Shown: positions 1 to 9,565 of the stretch, in pieces
Numbering within the stretch: the stretch's first letter is position 1
Layout of the letters: every line of letters starts with the position of its first letter
Assembly (NCBI RefSeq): GCF_025421715.1
Contig: NZ_JAOEFC010000003.1
Coordinates: forward strand, 186,001-250,000
Source of the DNA: Microbacterium festucae
GTDB lineage: Bacteria > Actinomycetota > Actinomycetes > Actinomycetales > Microbacteriaceae
Length of the DNA stretch: 64,000 nucleotides
Direction of reading: 5' to 3'
Program-made: the position numbers and the translations under genes
Notes under the pieces: generated by a model
Database searches by the model: none
Told to the model about the DNA's origin: nothing
Seen by the model: only the letters and a program-made list of their open reading frames with translations

Positions 1-725
1 CCCGCTACCTGCGCGAGCAGGCCCAGCAGTGGATCGCGACGGCCATCGACCGCATCCCCGCCGACGTCACCGCCCACGCCCACGTGCGGCAGGCCGACTC
101 GTTCGCCGAAGGGCTCATCGAGGTGGCCGACGCGCTCGAGGCCCGCTGCATCGTCGTGGGCGCCGCCGACGGCGCCAGCCGCGGCCGGCATCGCCTGGGC
201 GCCACCACCGACGAACTGCTGCACTCCTCCGACGTGCCGGTCGTGCTCGTGCCGCGCGGCACCCGCAAGATCCCGGCATCCACCGGCATCACCCGTCTCA
301 CGGTGGGCATCGGCGTGCGCCCGGGCGCCGACGCGCTGCTGCACGACACCGCGTCGCTGGCCGACGCCACCGGCGCCCCCGTGCGCCTGCTGTCGCTGCT
401 GCCCGTCGATGTGCCCGTCGGCGCCGACACCGGCACCATCCGCCTGGCCGGCACCACCGAGATCGCCGAGGTGCTCGCCTCCGCGCGGGCCACGCTCCCG
501 GGCACGCTGGACGCGGAGGTCGTCACGGCCGAGGGAGACAGCATCCAGGATGCCGTCGCACGTCTGGACTGGGAGCCGGGCGAGGTGCTGCTGGTGGGGT
601 CCAGTCGCCTCGCCCAGCCCCGCCGGCTGTTCCTCGGCTCGACGGCGGCGAAGATGCTGCGCGAGGTGCCCGTTCCGGTGATCGTCGTCCCCCGCACCCG
701 TGCCCACGCAGGAGGTGCGCGATGA
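1..725 (+). CDS. Universal stress protein (UspA superfamily), 5' end missing
   Basis: The open frame enters from the left edge (first full codon at base 3) and stops at 723-725, so the N-terminus lies outside the window. Two Usp-like halves are visible: the tail of a first domain, then a second starting near base 295 (TRLTVGIGVRPG) and ending with the nucleotide-loop-like pattern VLLVGSSRLAQ...LFLGSTAAKML and the closing strand VPVIVVPR. Tandem-Usp proteins are cytosolic, and many bind ATP. The stop overlaps the start of the APC permease by 4 nt (ATGA), so it is cotranscribed with the permease and may act as its accessory or stress-sensing partner, which is inference. The specific role is unknown. 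Confidence 0.85.
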   Translation, partial: RYLREQAQQWIATAIDRIPADVTAHAHVRQADSFAEGLIEVADALEARCIVVGAADGASRGRHRLGATTDELLHSSDVPVVLVPRGTRKIPASTGITRLTVGIGVRPGADALLHDTASLADATGAPVRLLSLLPVDVPVGADTGTIRLAGTTEIAEVLASARATLPGTLDAEVVTAEGDSIQDAVARLDWEPGEVLLVGSSRLAQPRRLFLGSTAAKMLREVPVPVIVVPRTRAHAGGAR

Positions 726-2275
726 GCGCTCCCGAGACCACGCCCACCGGCGAGGCGCCCGAGACCGGAGGCCTCAGCAAGAAGGGCCTCGGCGCCGGCA
801 CCGTCGGGCTCATCGGCGCCATCGTCATCGGCATCTCGTGCATCGCGCCGGCCTACACCTTCACCGCCGCGGTGGGCCCCACGGCCTCGGCGGTCGGGTC
901 GCAGATCCCCGCGGTGATCCTCGTCGGCTTCATCCCGATGCTGCTGGTCGCCTTCGGCTACCGCGAGCTCAACAGCCGCATGCCCGACGCCGGCACGAGC
1001 TTCACCTGGGCGGCGCGCGCGTTCGGACCGTGGATCGGCTGGATGGCCGGCTGGGGCCTGGTCGTGGCGACCGTGCTGGTGCTGTCGAACCTCGCCGGGG
1101 TCGCCGTGGACTTCCTGTTCCTGCTGCTGTCGCAGCTCACCGGCAACGCCGACATCGCCGCCCTGGCGGGGGAGACGTGGATCAACGTGGGGGTGTGCCT
1201 GCTGTTCATGCTCGGCGCCACCTTCGTCTCCTACCGCGACATGCAGACCACCCAGCGCCTGCAGTACGTGCTGGTCACCTTCCAGCTGCTCGTGCTGGTG
1301 TTCTTCGCCGTCGCCGCCATCGTCGAGGCGGTCTCGGGCGACGGCTTCGACTACACGCCGTTCACCCTGTCGTGGTTCAACCCGTTCGCGATCGAGTCGT
1401 TCGGGGCGCTGGTGGCGGGGCTGTCGCTGTCGATCTTCATCTTCTGGGGGTGGGATGTGACCCTCACCATGAACGAGGAGACCACCGACCCCGAGCGCAC
1501 CCCCGGCCGCGCCGCCACCATCACGGTGGTCACGATCGTCTCGGTGTACCTGCTGCTGGCCGTCGCGATGATCATGTACGCGGGGGTGGGAACCGGCGAC
1601 CTGGGCCTGGGTAACGAGGAGATCCAGGAGAACGTCTTCTTCCACCTGTCGGGACCGGTGCTGGGTCCGCTGGCCTTCCTCGTCTCGCTGGCCGTGCTCA
1701 CCAGCTCGGCCTCGTCGCTGCAGTCGACCTTCGTCGGCCCCGCCCGCACCCTGCTGGCGATGGGGCACTACGGCGCCCTCCCGAAGGCCTTCGCCCACGT
1801 GAGCCCGCGGTTCTTCACCCCCGGGTTCGCCACGGTCGTCTCGGCGGTGGTCGCCTCGGCCTTCTACGCCGTGATGCGCGTGGTCAGCGAGAACACGCTG
1901 TGGGACACGATCCTCACCCTCGGCATGATGATCTGCTTCTACTACGGCATCACCGCCTTCGCGTGCGTCTGGTACTTCCGCCGCCAGTGGTTCGACTCGG
2001 TGCGCAACGTCTTCTTCACGCTGCTGTTCCCGCTCGTGGGCGGGGTGATCCTCGCGATCCTGTTCGTCACGACCCTCATCGACTCGATGGACCCGGCCTA
2101 CGGCTCGGGCGCCGAGGTCGGGGGCGTGGGCATCGTGTTCGTGCTCGGCATCGGCATCATCGTCGTGGGCATCATCGTGATGATCGTGCAGTACTTCCTC
2201 CGTCCCGACTTCTTCCGCGGTGCGACCCTCTCCGTCGACGCCCCGCCCAGCCTCAGAAAGCGAGCACGCCGATGA
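722..2275 (+). CDS. APC-family amino acid/amine permease
   Basis: 517 residues, the usual length for the amino acid-polyamine-organocation family. The N-terminal segment (GLGAGTVGLIGAIVIGISC and following, residues about 20-45) matches the family's unwound first helix with its glycine-rich start. About 12 hydrophobic segments follow. ATG overlaps the stop of the Usp gene, and its own stop overlaps the start of the aldehyde dehydrogenase gene (ATGA at both ends), so the three are translationally coupled. Next to two succinate-semialdehyde-type dehydrogenases, the likely substrate is GABA, a polyamine or another amine/amino acid whose carbon ends as a semialdehyde. The substrate is inferred from context only. 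Confidence 0.88.
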   Translation: MSAPETTPTGEAPETGGLSKKGLGAGTVGLIGAIVIGISCIAPAYTFTAAVGPTASAVGSQIPAVILVGFIPMLLVAFGYRELNSRMPDAGTSFTWAARAFGPWIGWMAGWGLVVATVLVLSNLAGVAVDFLFLLLSQLTGNADIAALAGETWINVGVCLLFMLGATFVSYRDMQTTQRLQYVLVTFQLLVLVFFAVAAIVEAVSGDGFDYTPFTLSWFNPFAIESFGALVAGLSLSIFIFWGWDVTLTMNEETTDPERTPGRAATITVVTIVSVYLLLAVAMIMYAGVGTGDLGLGNEEIQENVFFHLSGPVLGPLAFLVSLAVLTSSASSLQSTFVGPARTLLAMGHYGALPKAFAHVSPRFFTPGFATVVSAVVASAFYAVMRVVSENTLWDTILTLGMMICFYYGITAFACVWYFRRQWFDSVRNVFFTLLFPLVGGVILAILFVTTLIDSMDPAYGSGAEVGGVGIVFVLGIGIIVVGIIVMIVQYFLRPDFFRGATLSVDAPPSLRKRARR

Positions 2276-3759
2276 CCTCCGCCCCCTCCGCAGCCTCCGC
2301 CGCAGAACGCGAGCGCACCCTGCTGGATGCCGTCCCGACCGGGCTGCTCATTGGCGGGGAGTGGACGGCCGGTGCCGACGGCACCTTCCCGGTGTCCGAC
2401 CCGGCCACCGGCGACGTGCTGGTGCGCATCGCCGACGCGTCCGCGGCCGACGGCATCCGCGCCCTCGACGCCGCCGTCGCCGCGCAGGAGGAGTGGGCGG
2501 CGACCCCGCCGCGCCGTCGCTCCGACATCCTGCGCCGCGCCTTCGACCTGCTGCAGGAGCGCAAGGAGGACTTCGCGCTGCTGATGACCCTCGAGATGGG
2601 CAAGCCGCTGGCAGAAGCGCGCGGCGAGGTCGCCTACGGCGGCGAGTTCCTGCGCTGGTTCAGCGAAGAGGCGGTGCGCATTTCGGGCCGCTACGGGCTG
2701 AACCCCGAGGGCACCGGGCGCATGATCGTCTCGCAGCGCCCCGTGGGGCCGTGCTACTTCATCACGCCGTGGAACTTCCCGCTGGCGATGGCCACCCGCA
2801 AGATCGCCCCGGCGCTCGCCGCCGGCTGCACGGTGGTCGTCAAGCCCGCCGAGCTCACCCCGCTGACCACGCTGCTGTTCGCGCAGCTGCTCATCGACGC
2901 GGGGCTTCCCGCTGGGGTGCTCAACGTCGTCACCACGACCCACTCGGGCACCCTCTCCGAGCCGATCATCGCCGACCCGCGGCTGCGCAAGCTCTCGTTC
3001 ACCGGCTCGACGCCGGTGGGGCAGAAGCTCATTGCCCAGTCGGCGCAGGGCGTGCTGCGCGTGTCGATGGAGCTCGGCGGCAACGCCCCCTTCGTCGTGT
3101 TCGACGACGCCGACCTCGACCAGGCCGTCGAGGGGGCGATGCTCGCCAAGTTCCGCAACATCGGGCAGGCCTGCACCGCCGCCAACCGCTTCATCGTGCA
3201 CGAGGATGTTGCCGAGCAGTTCGCGGCGCGCCTCACCGACAAGGTCGCCGCCCTCTCGGTGGGCCGCGGCACCGACGACGGGGTGCAGATCGGTCCGCTC
3301 ATCGACGACCGCGCCGTCGCCAAGGCCGACGAGCTGGTGACCGATGCCGTGCAGCGCGGCGCCCGCGTGCGCACCGGCGCCCATGCCATCGACGGCGCCG
3401 GCACGTTCTACGCGCCGACCGTCATCGACCGCGTCGCCGCCGGCAGCGACATCCTGCGCGAAGAGATCTTCGGTCCCGTGCTGGCCATCGCCACCTTCGC
3501 CGACGAAGACGAGGCGGTGCGGCTGGCCAATGACACCGAGTACGGCCTCGTCTCCTACGTCTTCACCCGCGACCTCGCCCGCGGGCACCGGATGATCGAC
3601 CGCCTCGAGACCGGCATGATGGGGCTCAACGTGGGCGTCGTCTCCAACGCGGCGGCCCCCTTCGGCGGTGTCAAGCAGTCCGGCATCGGCCGGGAAGGCG
3701 GCGCCGAAGGCATCCACGAGTTCCTCGAGACCAAGTACACCCTCCTCCCCGTCGACTGA
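2272..3759 (+). CDS. NAD(P)-dependent succinate-semialdehyde-type dehydrogenase
   Basis: 495 residues, typical aldehyde dehydrogenase length. Visible landmarks are the [10 protein letters not shown] motif and the cofactor-site lysine in [12 protein letters not shown], the catalytic-base glutamate in MELGGNAPF, the nucleophile cysteine in [10 protein letters not shown], and EEIFGPVL near the C-terminus. The pattern TAANR after the cysteine is typical of succinate-semialdehyde/glutarate-semialdehyde dehydrogenases (GabD class). ATG at 2272 overlaps the permease stop. It probably oxidises the semialdehyde produced from the imported amine. Substrate preference is inferred from family resemblance and neighbours. 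Confidence 0.88.
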   Translation: MTSAPSAASAAERERTLLDAVPTGLLIGGEWTAGADGTFPVSDPATGDVLVRIADASAADGIRALDAAVAAQEEWAATPPRRRSDILRRAFDLLQERKEDFALLMTLEMGKPLAEARGEVAYGGEFLRWFSEEAVRISGRYGLNPEGTGRMIVSQRPVGPCYFITPWNFPLAMATRKIAPALAAGCTVVVKPAELTPLTTLLFAQLLIDAGLPAGVLNVVTTTHSGTLSEPIIADPRLRKLSFTGSTPVGQKLIAQSAQGVLRVSMELGGNAPFVVFDDADLDQAVEGAMLAKFRNIGQACTAANRFIVHEDVAEQFAARLTDKVAALSVGRGTDDGVQIGPLIDDRAVAKADELVTDAVQRGARVRTGAHAIDGAGTFYAPTVIDRVAAGSDILREEIFGPVLAIATFADEDEAVRLANDTEYGLVSYVFTRDLARGHRMIDRLETGMMGLNVGVVSNAAAPFGGVKQSGIGREGGAEGIHEFLETKYTLLPVD

Positions 3760-3785
3760 TCCCTCGCCACGAAACGGAGCATCAC

Positions 3786-5153
3786 ATGAGCGACTACGCC
3801 GTCACCGACCCCGCCACCGGTCAGACCCACGCCACCTACCCCGTCGCCACCGCCGACGAGCTCGAAGCGGCCGTCGCCGGCGCCGCCGAGGCCGCGCGCG
3901 GCTGGGGGCGTTCCTCGACGCCGGCCGAGCGGGCCGCCCTGCTGCGCCGAGTCGCCGAGCTGCACCGCGAGCGCCGCGACGAGCTGGCGGCCATCATCGT
4001 GCGCGAGATGGGCAAGACCCTCGCCGCCGCCGAGGGCGAGGTCGACTTCTCCGCCGACATCACCAAGTACTACGCCGACCACATCGACGAGATCACCGCC
4101 GACCAGCCGGTGGCCATCGACGGCGACGGCACCGCCGTCATCCGCCGCGCTCCGCTGGGCGCGCTGCTGGGGATCATGCCGTGGAACTTCCCCTACTACC
4201 AGGTGGCCCGTTTCGCGGCGCCCAACCTCGCGATGGGCAACACGATCCTGCTCAAGCACGCCCCGCAGTGCCCCGAGTCGGGTGCGGCGCTGGAGAAGAT
4301 GTATGCGGATGCCGGGTTCCCGGCGGGCGCCTACACCGACGTGCGCCTCACCAACGAGCAGGCCGCCGAGGTCATCGCCGACCGCCGCGTGCAGGGCGTC
4401 TCGGTGACCGGCTCGGAGCGCGCGGGCGCGGCCGTGGCCGAGATCGCCGGTCGCAACCTCAAGAAGGTCGCCCTCGAGCTGGGCGGGTCCGACCCGTTCG
4501 TGCTGCTGAGCACCGACGACCTCGACGCGGTGGTGGCCCAGGCCGTCGACGCGCGCCTGGACAACACCGGGCAGTCCTGCAACGCCGCCAAGCGGTTCAT
4601 CGTCGTCGACGACCTCTACGACGCGTTCGTGGAGAAGTTCACCGCCGCCATGTCGGCGGCCACCGTCGGCGACCCCAACGATGAGGACACCGTGCTGGGC
4701 CCGCTGTCGTCGCTGACGGCCGCCGAGCGCCTGCAGGAGCAGGTCGACCGCGCCGTCGCCGGCGGCGCGACGCTGGTGACCGGCGGCACCCGTGACGGCG
4801 CCTTCTTCACGCCGACGGTGCTCACCGACGTGACCGCCGACATGGACGCGTACCGCGAGGAGTTCTTCGGCCCGGTGGGCGTGGTGTACCGCGTGGCCGA
4901 TGAGGACGAGGCCGTCGAGGTCGCCAACGGCACGCCGTTCGGGCTCGGCTCGTACGTGTTCACCACCGACCCGGCCCAGGCCGAGCGGGTGGCCGACCGC
5001 CTCGAGGCGGGGATGGTCTACGTGAACCTCGTGCTCGCCGACGAGCCCGGGCTGCCTTTCGGCGGCGTCAAGCGCAGCGGCACCGGCCGCGAGCTGGGCC
5101 TGCTGGGCGCCGACGAGTTCGTCAACAAGAAGCTCGTGCGCATCGGGGCGTGA
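3786..5153 (+). CDS. Second NAD-dependent aldehyde (succinate-semialdehyde) dehydrogenase
   Basis: 455 residues, about 40 shorter than the preceding paralogue and typical of the short SSADH subgroup that lacks the N-terminal arm. Catalytic landmarks are [27 protein letters not shown] (cofactor lysine), LELGGSDPF (base glutamate) and [11 protein letters not shown] (nucleophile cysteine). ATG lies 26 nt after the previous stop, behind the purine-rich AAACGGAGC. Having two different SSADH-type enzymes in one operon suggests either two semialdehyde products or NAD versus NADP specialisation. It converges with the next gene, leaving only 8 nt between the two stop codons. Confidence 0.87.
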   Translation: MSDYAVTDPATGQTHATYPVATADELEAAVAGAAEAARGWGRSSTPAERAALLRRVAELHRERRDELAAIIVREMGKTLAAAEGEVDFSADITKYYADHIDEITADQPVAIDGDGTAVIRRAPLGALLGIMPWNFPYYQVARFAAPNLAMGNTILLKHAPQCPESGAALEKMYADAGFPAGAYTDVRLTNEQAAEVIADRRVQGVSVTGSERAGAAVAEIAGRNLKKVALELGGSDPFVLLSTDDLDAVVAQAVDARLDNTGQSCNAAKRFIVVDDLYDAFVEKFTAAMSAATVGDPNDEDTVLGPLSSLTAAERLQEQVDRAVAGGATLVTGGTRDGAFFTPTVLTDVTADMDAYREEFFGPVGVVYRVADEDEAVEVANGTPFGLGSYVFTTDPAQAERVADRLEAGMVYVNLVLADEPGLPFGGVKRSGTGRELGLLGADEFVNKKLVRIGA

Positions 5154-5161
5154 GCTGCGGC

Positions 5162-7273
5162 TCAGTCCTTCTTGCGCACGATGTCCAGACCCGCCCGGGC
5201 GAACTGGCCCAGGGTCGCGTCGGGCAGGAAGGCGCCGGTGAGCGCGCGCCCGATGCGGGGGAGGTCGCCCGCGTCGCGGTAGAGCAGGAAGAGCGTCTCG
5301 TGGCGCGGATTGAACTTCTGCTTGAAGCGGTGCAGCGACTTGAAACCGTAGACGGGCTCGAGCATGTCGGCCAGCCGCGTGCTCAGGGTGGCGATGAGGT
5401 CGGCCTCGGGCGGGTACTCGTGGGTGAGGGGAGCGCCCGACAGCGACATGATCTCGGCGCCCTCGTCGCGGAAGGCGACCGCCGACATGCCGATCAGGTA
5501 CTCCATCACCGGCGGGAACGTGCCGCCGTCGCGACGCCGCATGAGGTCGAGGGTCCAGCCGCGGATCGCGCCCTCGCCGTAGATGGGCAGCCACGAGAGG
5601 AACCCCTCGACGTCGCCCTTGGTCGTCTTCGCGATCGCCACGCGCGCCTCGCGGTCGGCGGCCTCGTCGAGCGTGCCCAGCGTGAAGCGCATCTCGGGGA
5701 GATCCTTGTCGCCCACCCACTGTCCCGAGATCACGTCGAGCTGCGCCTGCACACCCCACGGCTCGTCCTTCAGGGTGCCCAGGTGGAAGTCGATCTCGTC
5801 GCGCCCCGCTCGGTTGATCGAGGTGCGCACCGAGTTCCAGCGCTTGCCGGTGTAGGCCAGCCCCGGCAGATCGACGATGGTGTCGTCGGCGACGATCAGC
5901 GCACCCCACGGCTCGGGCAGCGCTGCCCGCGTGGGTTCGCTCGCGCTGAAGAAGCACGGCACGAGCCCGGCGTGCTCGACCATCTCGATGAACTCGCGCG
6001 CCGACTGGGCGCGGGTGTCGGCCGGTCCGAGCGGATCGGCCAGCGCCAGGGCGACCCCGGCGCGGCGCTGATAGGCGACGATGCCGTGGGTGGTGCGGGC
6101 GTATGCCATCCCCTCCCACGTCGTCATCCATGACAGGGTGCCGCCGCCATGCTGACGGATCATGTCGGCGACCTCGTCGCGGGTGGGGGAGGGAGCAGCG
6201 CCCAGCGGGCTCTTCCGGCGCCAGCGGAAGGCGCGCCGGATGACGATGAGGTAGACGAGCAGGCACAAAGCCAGTACACCGGTCGCGATCTCGGTGGTCA
6301 CCCCGAGCTGCTGGGCGGTCTCCGAGACGACGCTGTCGTCGGCGAGGAGGTACAGCACATAGAGCAGGAGGGCGGCCAGCACGTTGAGCCCCAGCTGCAC
6401 CATCGCCACCAGCCAGGCCCACCGCCTGGCGCGGCGGATGCCGTCGGCCACGATCAGCACGAGAACGGTGTTGATGACGTTGTCCCAGGGCGTCGAGTCT
6501 TCCAGCGCCACAGTCGATCCCACCGGACCGACGATCGGCACGACGGCCGCGACGATCGAGATCGCACCGAAGGCGAGCAGTCCCACGAACGCGATGAGCC
6601 GCTGTTCTCGCACCGTCGTGCGTCGCGGCTGGAAGCTGCGGTCGACGACGAGCACGAGCAGGACCGCCAGCAGGTGTTCGACGTCGGCGAGGCTGCCGAT
6701 GAACAGGAAACCGACGATCACGACGCCCAGCAGCACCAGCCACGCGCGCAGCCTCCAGGGCGACGGCAGGCGCCCGGCCAGTGCCGCGAGGCACGCGAAG
6801 GCGCCGCCCGAGGCTCCCACGTCGAGTATGGTCGCCATGTCCTGCGCCCAGTCCCAGTCGGTCACGAACGAGGCCAGCCAGATGAGCAGCGCCGCGCCGA
6901 GCACCGCGAACAGCTGCCCCACCCAGAAATAGCCGAGGGCCACGCGGGCGCCGCAGCGGTACTCGAGCACGAGCATGCCGACCAGTCCCAGCAGCATCGG
7001 CACGTAGACCCACGGCGCATCGACCAGGAACGTCCCTGTGACGGGCGTCCACCAGCGCCCCTCCTCGAGGGCGGGAAGGCCGTAGCCCCAGATACCCAGC
7101 GCCGGGCTGTCGGCGAACGGGCTCCACAGGGCGCCCGAGATCACGCCGACCACGAGGATCGCGACGATCAGCGTCCAGGTGGCGGCCGTGCGCCGCAGCA
7201 CGCCGAGCGTGCGGGCAACGCGAGAGGGTCGGGTGGGGGCAGCTGCGGCATCCGGGAGGGTGTCGGTCTCCAT
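5162..7273 (-). CDS. Rhomboid-like membrane domain fused to phosphatidylglycerol lysyltransferase-type domain (DUF2156)
   Basis: 703 residues from the ATG at 7273. The N-terminal part is a multi-pass membrane region. It includes GASG around residue 155 and EH around residue 200, matching the GxSG serine and late-helix histidine of rhomboid proteases. Further hydrophobic segments follow to about residue 365. The C-terminal third (from about residue 375) matches the DUF2156/MprF synthase domain, which in known proteins transfers an aminoacyl group from tRNA to phosphatidylglycerol. ATG was chosen over a GTG three codons upstream because TATCGT sits 7 nt before the ATG, as expected for a leaderless transcript. 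The role in membrane lipid modification is inferred; the actual aminoacyl donor is unknown. Confidence 0.82.
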   Translation of the reverse strand: METDTLPDAAAAPTRPSRVARTLGVLRRTAATWTLIVAILVVGVISGALWSPFADSPALGIWGYGLPALEEGRWWTPVTGTFLVDAPWVYVPMLLGLVGMLVLEYRCGARVALGYFWVGQLFAVLGAALLIWLASFVTDWDWAQDMATILDVGASGGAFACLAALAGRLPSPWRLRAWLVLLGVVIVGFLFIGSLADVEHLLAVLLVLVVDRSFQPRRTTVREQRLIAFVGLLAFGAISIVAAVVPIVGPVGSTVALEDSTPWDNVINTVLVLIVADGIRRARRWAWLVAMVQLGLNVLAALLLYVLYLLADDSVVSETAQQLGVTTEIATGVLALCLLVYLIVIRRAFRWRRKSPLGAAPSPTRDEVADMIRQHGGGTLSWMTTWEGMAYARTTHGIVAYQRRAGVALALADPLGPADTRAQSAREFIEMVEHAGLVPCFFSASEPTRAALPEPWGALIVADDTIVDLPGLAYTGKRWNSVRTSINRAGRDEIDFHLGTLKDEPWGVQAQLDVISGQWVGDKDLPEMRFTLGTLDEAADREARVAIAKTTKGDVEGFLSWLPIYGEGAIRGWTLDLMRRRDGGTFPPVMEYLIGMSAVAFRDEGAEIMSLSGAPLTHEYPPEADLIATLSTRLADMLEPVYGFKSLHRFKQKFNPRHETLFLLYRDAGDLPRIGRALTGAFLPDATLGQFARAGLDIVRKKD

Positions 7274-7374
7274 GACGCCCACGATAGGGGCCGAGCCCCC
7301 TCCCGCGCAGGCGCCGCACCCGAATCGCCGCGGACCGCTGTGCGCGGCGGGCCCGGGAGGAGGAGGATGGGGTC

Positions 7375-7806
7375 ATGCAGAACGATGCCATCACCTACCT
7401 CACCGATGAGCTGTGCTGGGAGAACCTGGCGGTGCAGCAGCTGGGGCGGCTGGTGACCCACGCCGGCGATGTGCTCGACATCTTCCCGGTGAATTACGTC
7501 GTCGACGGACAGTCGATCGTGTTCCGCACCGCGGAAGGATCGAAGCTCACCGAGCTGACGGTCAGCGACGAGGTGCTGTTCGAAGTCGACGACTACACCG
7601 ACACCGACGCGTGGAGCGTCGTGGTGCGCGGCCACGCCCAGCGCCTGCAGACCGAGGTCGAGGTGCGCGCCGCCGACGACCTGCCGCTCACCCCGTGGGT
7701 TCCCACCCTGAAGTACAACTACGTGCGGGTGGTGCCCACGTCGGTGTCGGGGCGCGAGTTCCGGCGCGGCCCCGAGCCGGATCGCTACGGCGTGCAGCAG
7801 TACTGA
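7375..7806 (+). CDS. Pyridoxamine 5'-phosphate oxidase-fold protein
   Basis: 143 residues, the usual size of small FMN- or F420-binding split-barrel proteins. The pattern DIFPVNYVVDGQSIVFRT followed by VLFEVDDYTD and WSVVVRGHAQ is characteristic of the actinobacterial subgroup annotated as pyridoxamine 5'-phosphate oxidase family; true PNPOx is longer. It probably binds a flavin or deazaflavin and acts as a small reductase or sensor. ATG is preceded by a purine-rich GGGAGGAGGAGG tract. It is divergent from the rhomboid/DUF2156 gene across about 100 bp. The exact substrate cannot be read from the sequence. Confidence 0.8.
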   Translation: MQNDAITYLTDELCWENLAVQQLGRLVTHAGDVLDIFPVNYVVDGQSIVFRTAEGSKLTELTVSDEVLFEVDDYTDTDAWSVVVRGHAQRLQTEVEVRAADDLPLTPWVPTLKYNYVRVVPTSVSGREFRRGPEPDRYGVQQY

Positions 7807-7944
7807 CCCGGTTCGCGTGCCCGGTCGGGCATGACGTACACTGGGAAGTGCAGTCGAAGTCTGCATTCTTTCGCCATGCCCGGGGCCGGATCCTCCGATC
7901 CCGACACGGCGGAAATGCAGGCTCGCCGAGGTCGTCAGACCTCT

Positions 7945-8017
<73 letters not shown>

Positions 8018-8062
8018 CGCGTCAGCACTCGCTGGCACGAAGTACGTCACACAGGTGGGTCA

Positions 8063-8338
8063 ATGGTCCAGGATGAAGCATCCGGCGAGGTCGTCGCGTC
8101 AGGCGGCGCCACCCGCGAGAAGAAGCTGAACTTCTTCCAGCGGATCGCCCTGTTCATCCGCCAGGTGTTCGCCGAGCTCCGCAAGGTCGTCACCCCGACC
8201 CGCCAGGAGCTGCTGAAGTTCACGGCGGTCGTGCTCGGTTTCGTCGTCGTCATGATGGCGGTCGTCTACGGCCTCGACCTGCTGTTCACGTGGGTCGTCC
8301 AGATCGTGTTCGGTGTGCCGGGCGGCACCGTCGGCTGA
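8063..8338 (+). CDS. secE: Protein translocase subunit SecE
   Basis: 91 residues with the SecE layout: a polar N-terminus, the conserved amphipathic stretch FFQRIALFIRQVFAELRKVV followed by TPTRQEL, then one membrane helix. It is an essential small subunit of the SecYEG channel. ATG at 8063 has a GGTGG-type ribosome site. It lies 45 nt after tRNA-Trp and just before nusG, the standard secE-nusG pairing. Confidence 0.96.
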   Translation: MVQDEASGEVVASGGATREKKLNFFQRIALFIRQVFAELRKVVTPTRQELLKFTAVVLGFVVVMMAVVYGLDLLFTWVVQIVFGVPGGTVG

Positions 8339-8390
8339 CGTCCCGCTCCGAAGTGCCGTTTCGCACCAGGAACCGATGGAAGAGAACGAA

Positions 8391-9404
8391 GTGTCAGAAC
8401 GATATTCCGACGACGCCGATTGGGCGACCGCTGCCGAGCAGTCCAGCGAGGACGACGAAGCCCAGGAGGGCAACATCCTCGCCGCCGAGGAGCGTGCCTC
8501 GCAGTCGGCCGAGACGGCCGCGATCCACGTCGTGGACGAGGACGGCGCCGATGAGTCCGGCGATGACCTCGAAGACATCGACATCGACGACCCGGAGGCG
8601 GATGCCATCGTGAACGACGCGCTCGAGATCGACCAGGCCGCCGAGGCCGAAGCCGCCGCCGAGGTGCTCACCGACTCGCTCGCCGAAGAGCAGGCCGAGC
8701 GCGCCGCCGAGGCCGCCGACGAGGTCACCCCCTACGACGGCCCCGACGTCAACGGCGAGGAAGACGACGCCGACGCGTCCGACGACCCCTACGAGGCCTT
8801 CCGCACCGAGCTGCGCTCGCTGCCGGGCAAGTGGTACGTCATCCACTCCTACGCCGGCTTCGAGCGCAAGGTGAAGGCCAACATCGAGCAGCGCAAGTCG
8901 ACGCTCGAGGTCGAAGAGGACATCTACCAGGTCGAGGTCCCCATGGAGGACGTCGTCGAGATCAAGAACGGTCAGCGCAAGATGGTCACGCGCGTCCGGA
9001 TCCCCGGCTACGTGCTCGTGCGCATGGAGCTGACCGAAGACACCTGGTCGGTCGTGCGCCACACCCCCGGCGTCACCGGCTTCGTGGGCAACGCCCACAA
9101 CCCGACGCCGCTGCGCTTCGAAGAGGCGTTCACCATGCTGCAGTCGCTGGTCGAGGTCAAGGAGGCCGCCGCGCCCGCCAAGGGTGGAGCCCCCGCCAAG
9201 GGCGGCGCCACCGCGCGTGCCATCCCGGCCGAGGTCGACTTCGAGATCGGCGAGACGATCACCATCAAGGAGGGCTCGTTCGCGGGTCTTCCCGGTTCGA
9301 TCAGCGAGATCAAGCCCGAAAGCGGCAAGCTCACCGTGCTCGTCTCGCTCTTCGAGCGCGAGACCCCCGTCGAGCTCTCGTTCGACCAGGTCACCAAGCT
9401 CTGA
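8391..9404 (+). CDS. nusG: Transcription termination/antitermination factor NusG
   Basis: 337 residues from GTG at 8391, chosen because GGAAGAG lies 6 nt upstream. An in-frame ATG at 8376 with AGGA before it is a real alternative and adds five residues. The first ~145 residues are an acidic, low-complexity extension common in actinobacterial NusG. The NGN domain starts at KWYVIHSYAGFE (about residue 147) and the KOW domain at GETITIKEGSFAG (about residue 287). The linker between them contains a duplicated PAKGGA unit. It binds RNA polymerase and couples to Rho or ribosomes. A strong hairpin follows at 9475-9507. Confidence 0.95.
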   Translation: MSERYSDDADWATAAEQSSEDDEAQEGNILAAEERASQSAETAAIHVVDEDGADESGDDLEDIDIDDPEADAIVNDALEIDQAAEAEAAAEVLTDSLAEEQAERAAEAADEVTPYDGPDVNGEEDDADASDDPYEAFRTELRSLPGKWYVIHSYAGFERKVKANIEQRKSTLEVEEDIYQVEVPMEDVVEIKNGQRKMVTRVRIPGYVLVRMELTEDTWSVVRHTPGVTGFVGNAHNPTPLRFEEAFTMLQSLVEVKEAAAPAKGGAPAKGGATARAIPAEVDFEIGETITIKEGSFAGLPGSISEIKPESGKLTVLVSLFERETPVELSFDQVTKL

Positions 9405-9474
9405 CGCGGAGCGCGTTTCTACTCGCTGCGCTCGCTCAACGACCGGGTGGTGGCGCGTTTCGATTCGTGATGTG

Positions 9475-9507
9475 AGAAGAGCGGATGCCGATGGCATCCG
9501 CTCTTCT
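9475..9507 (+). terminator. Perfect 15-bp hairpin after nusG
   Basis: AGAAGAGCGGATGCC (9475-9489) pairs perfectly with GGCATCCGCTCTTCT (9493-9507) around a 3-nt GAT loop. It lies 70 bp after the nusG stop. There is no long T-run, which is usual for actinobacterial terminators. It most likely ends the secE-nusG transcript. Confidence 0.8.
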
Positions 9508-9565
9508 GCGTGTGCGGCGTGCGCGTCGCGCACGTTGCTCGTGCAGGCGGCGGATGCCGCGGTTT

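Noticed and set aside
3555..7394. Very long minus-strand open frame spanning two genes
   Set aside because: It is the antisense shadow of the aldehyde dehydrogenase genes and an off-frame reading of the rhomboid/DUF2156 gene; composition is Arg/His/Gly-rich with no domain match.
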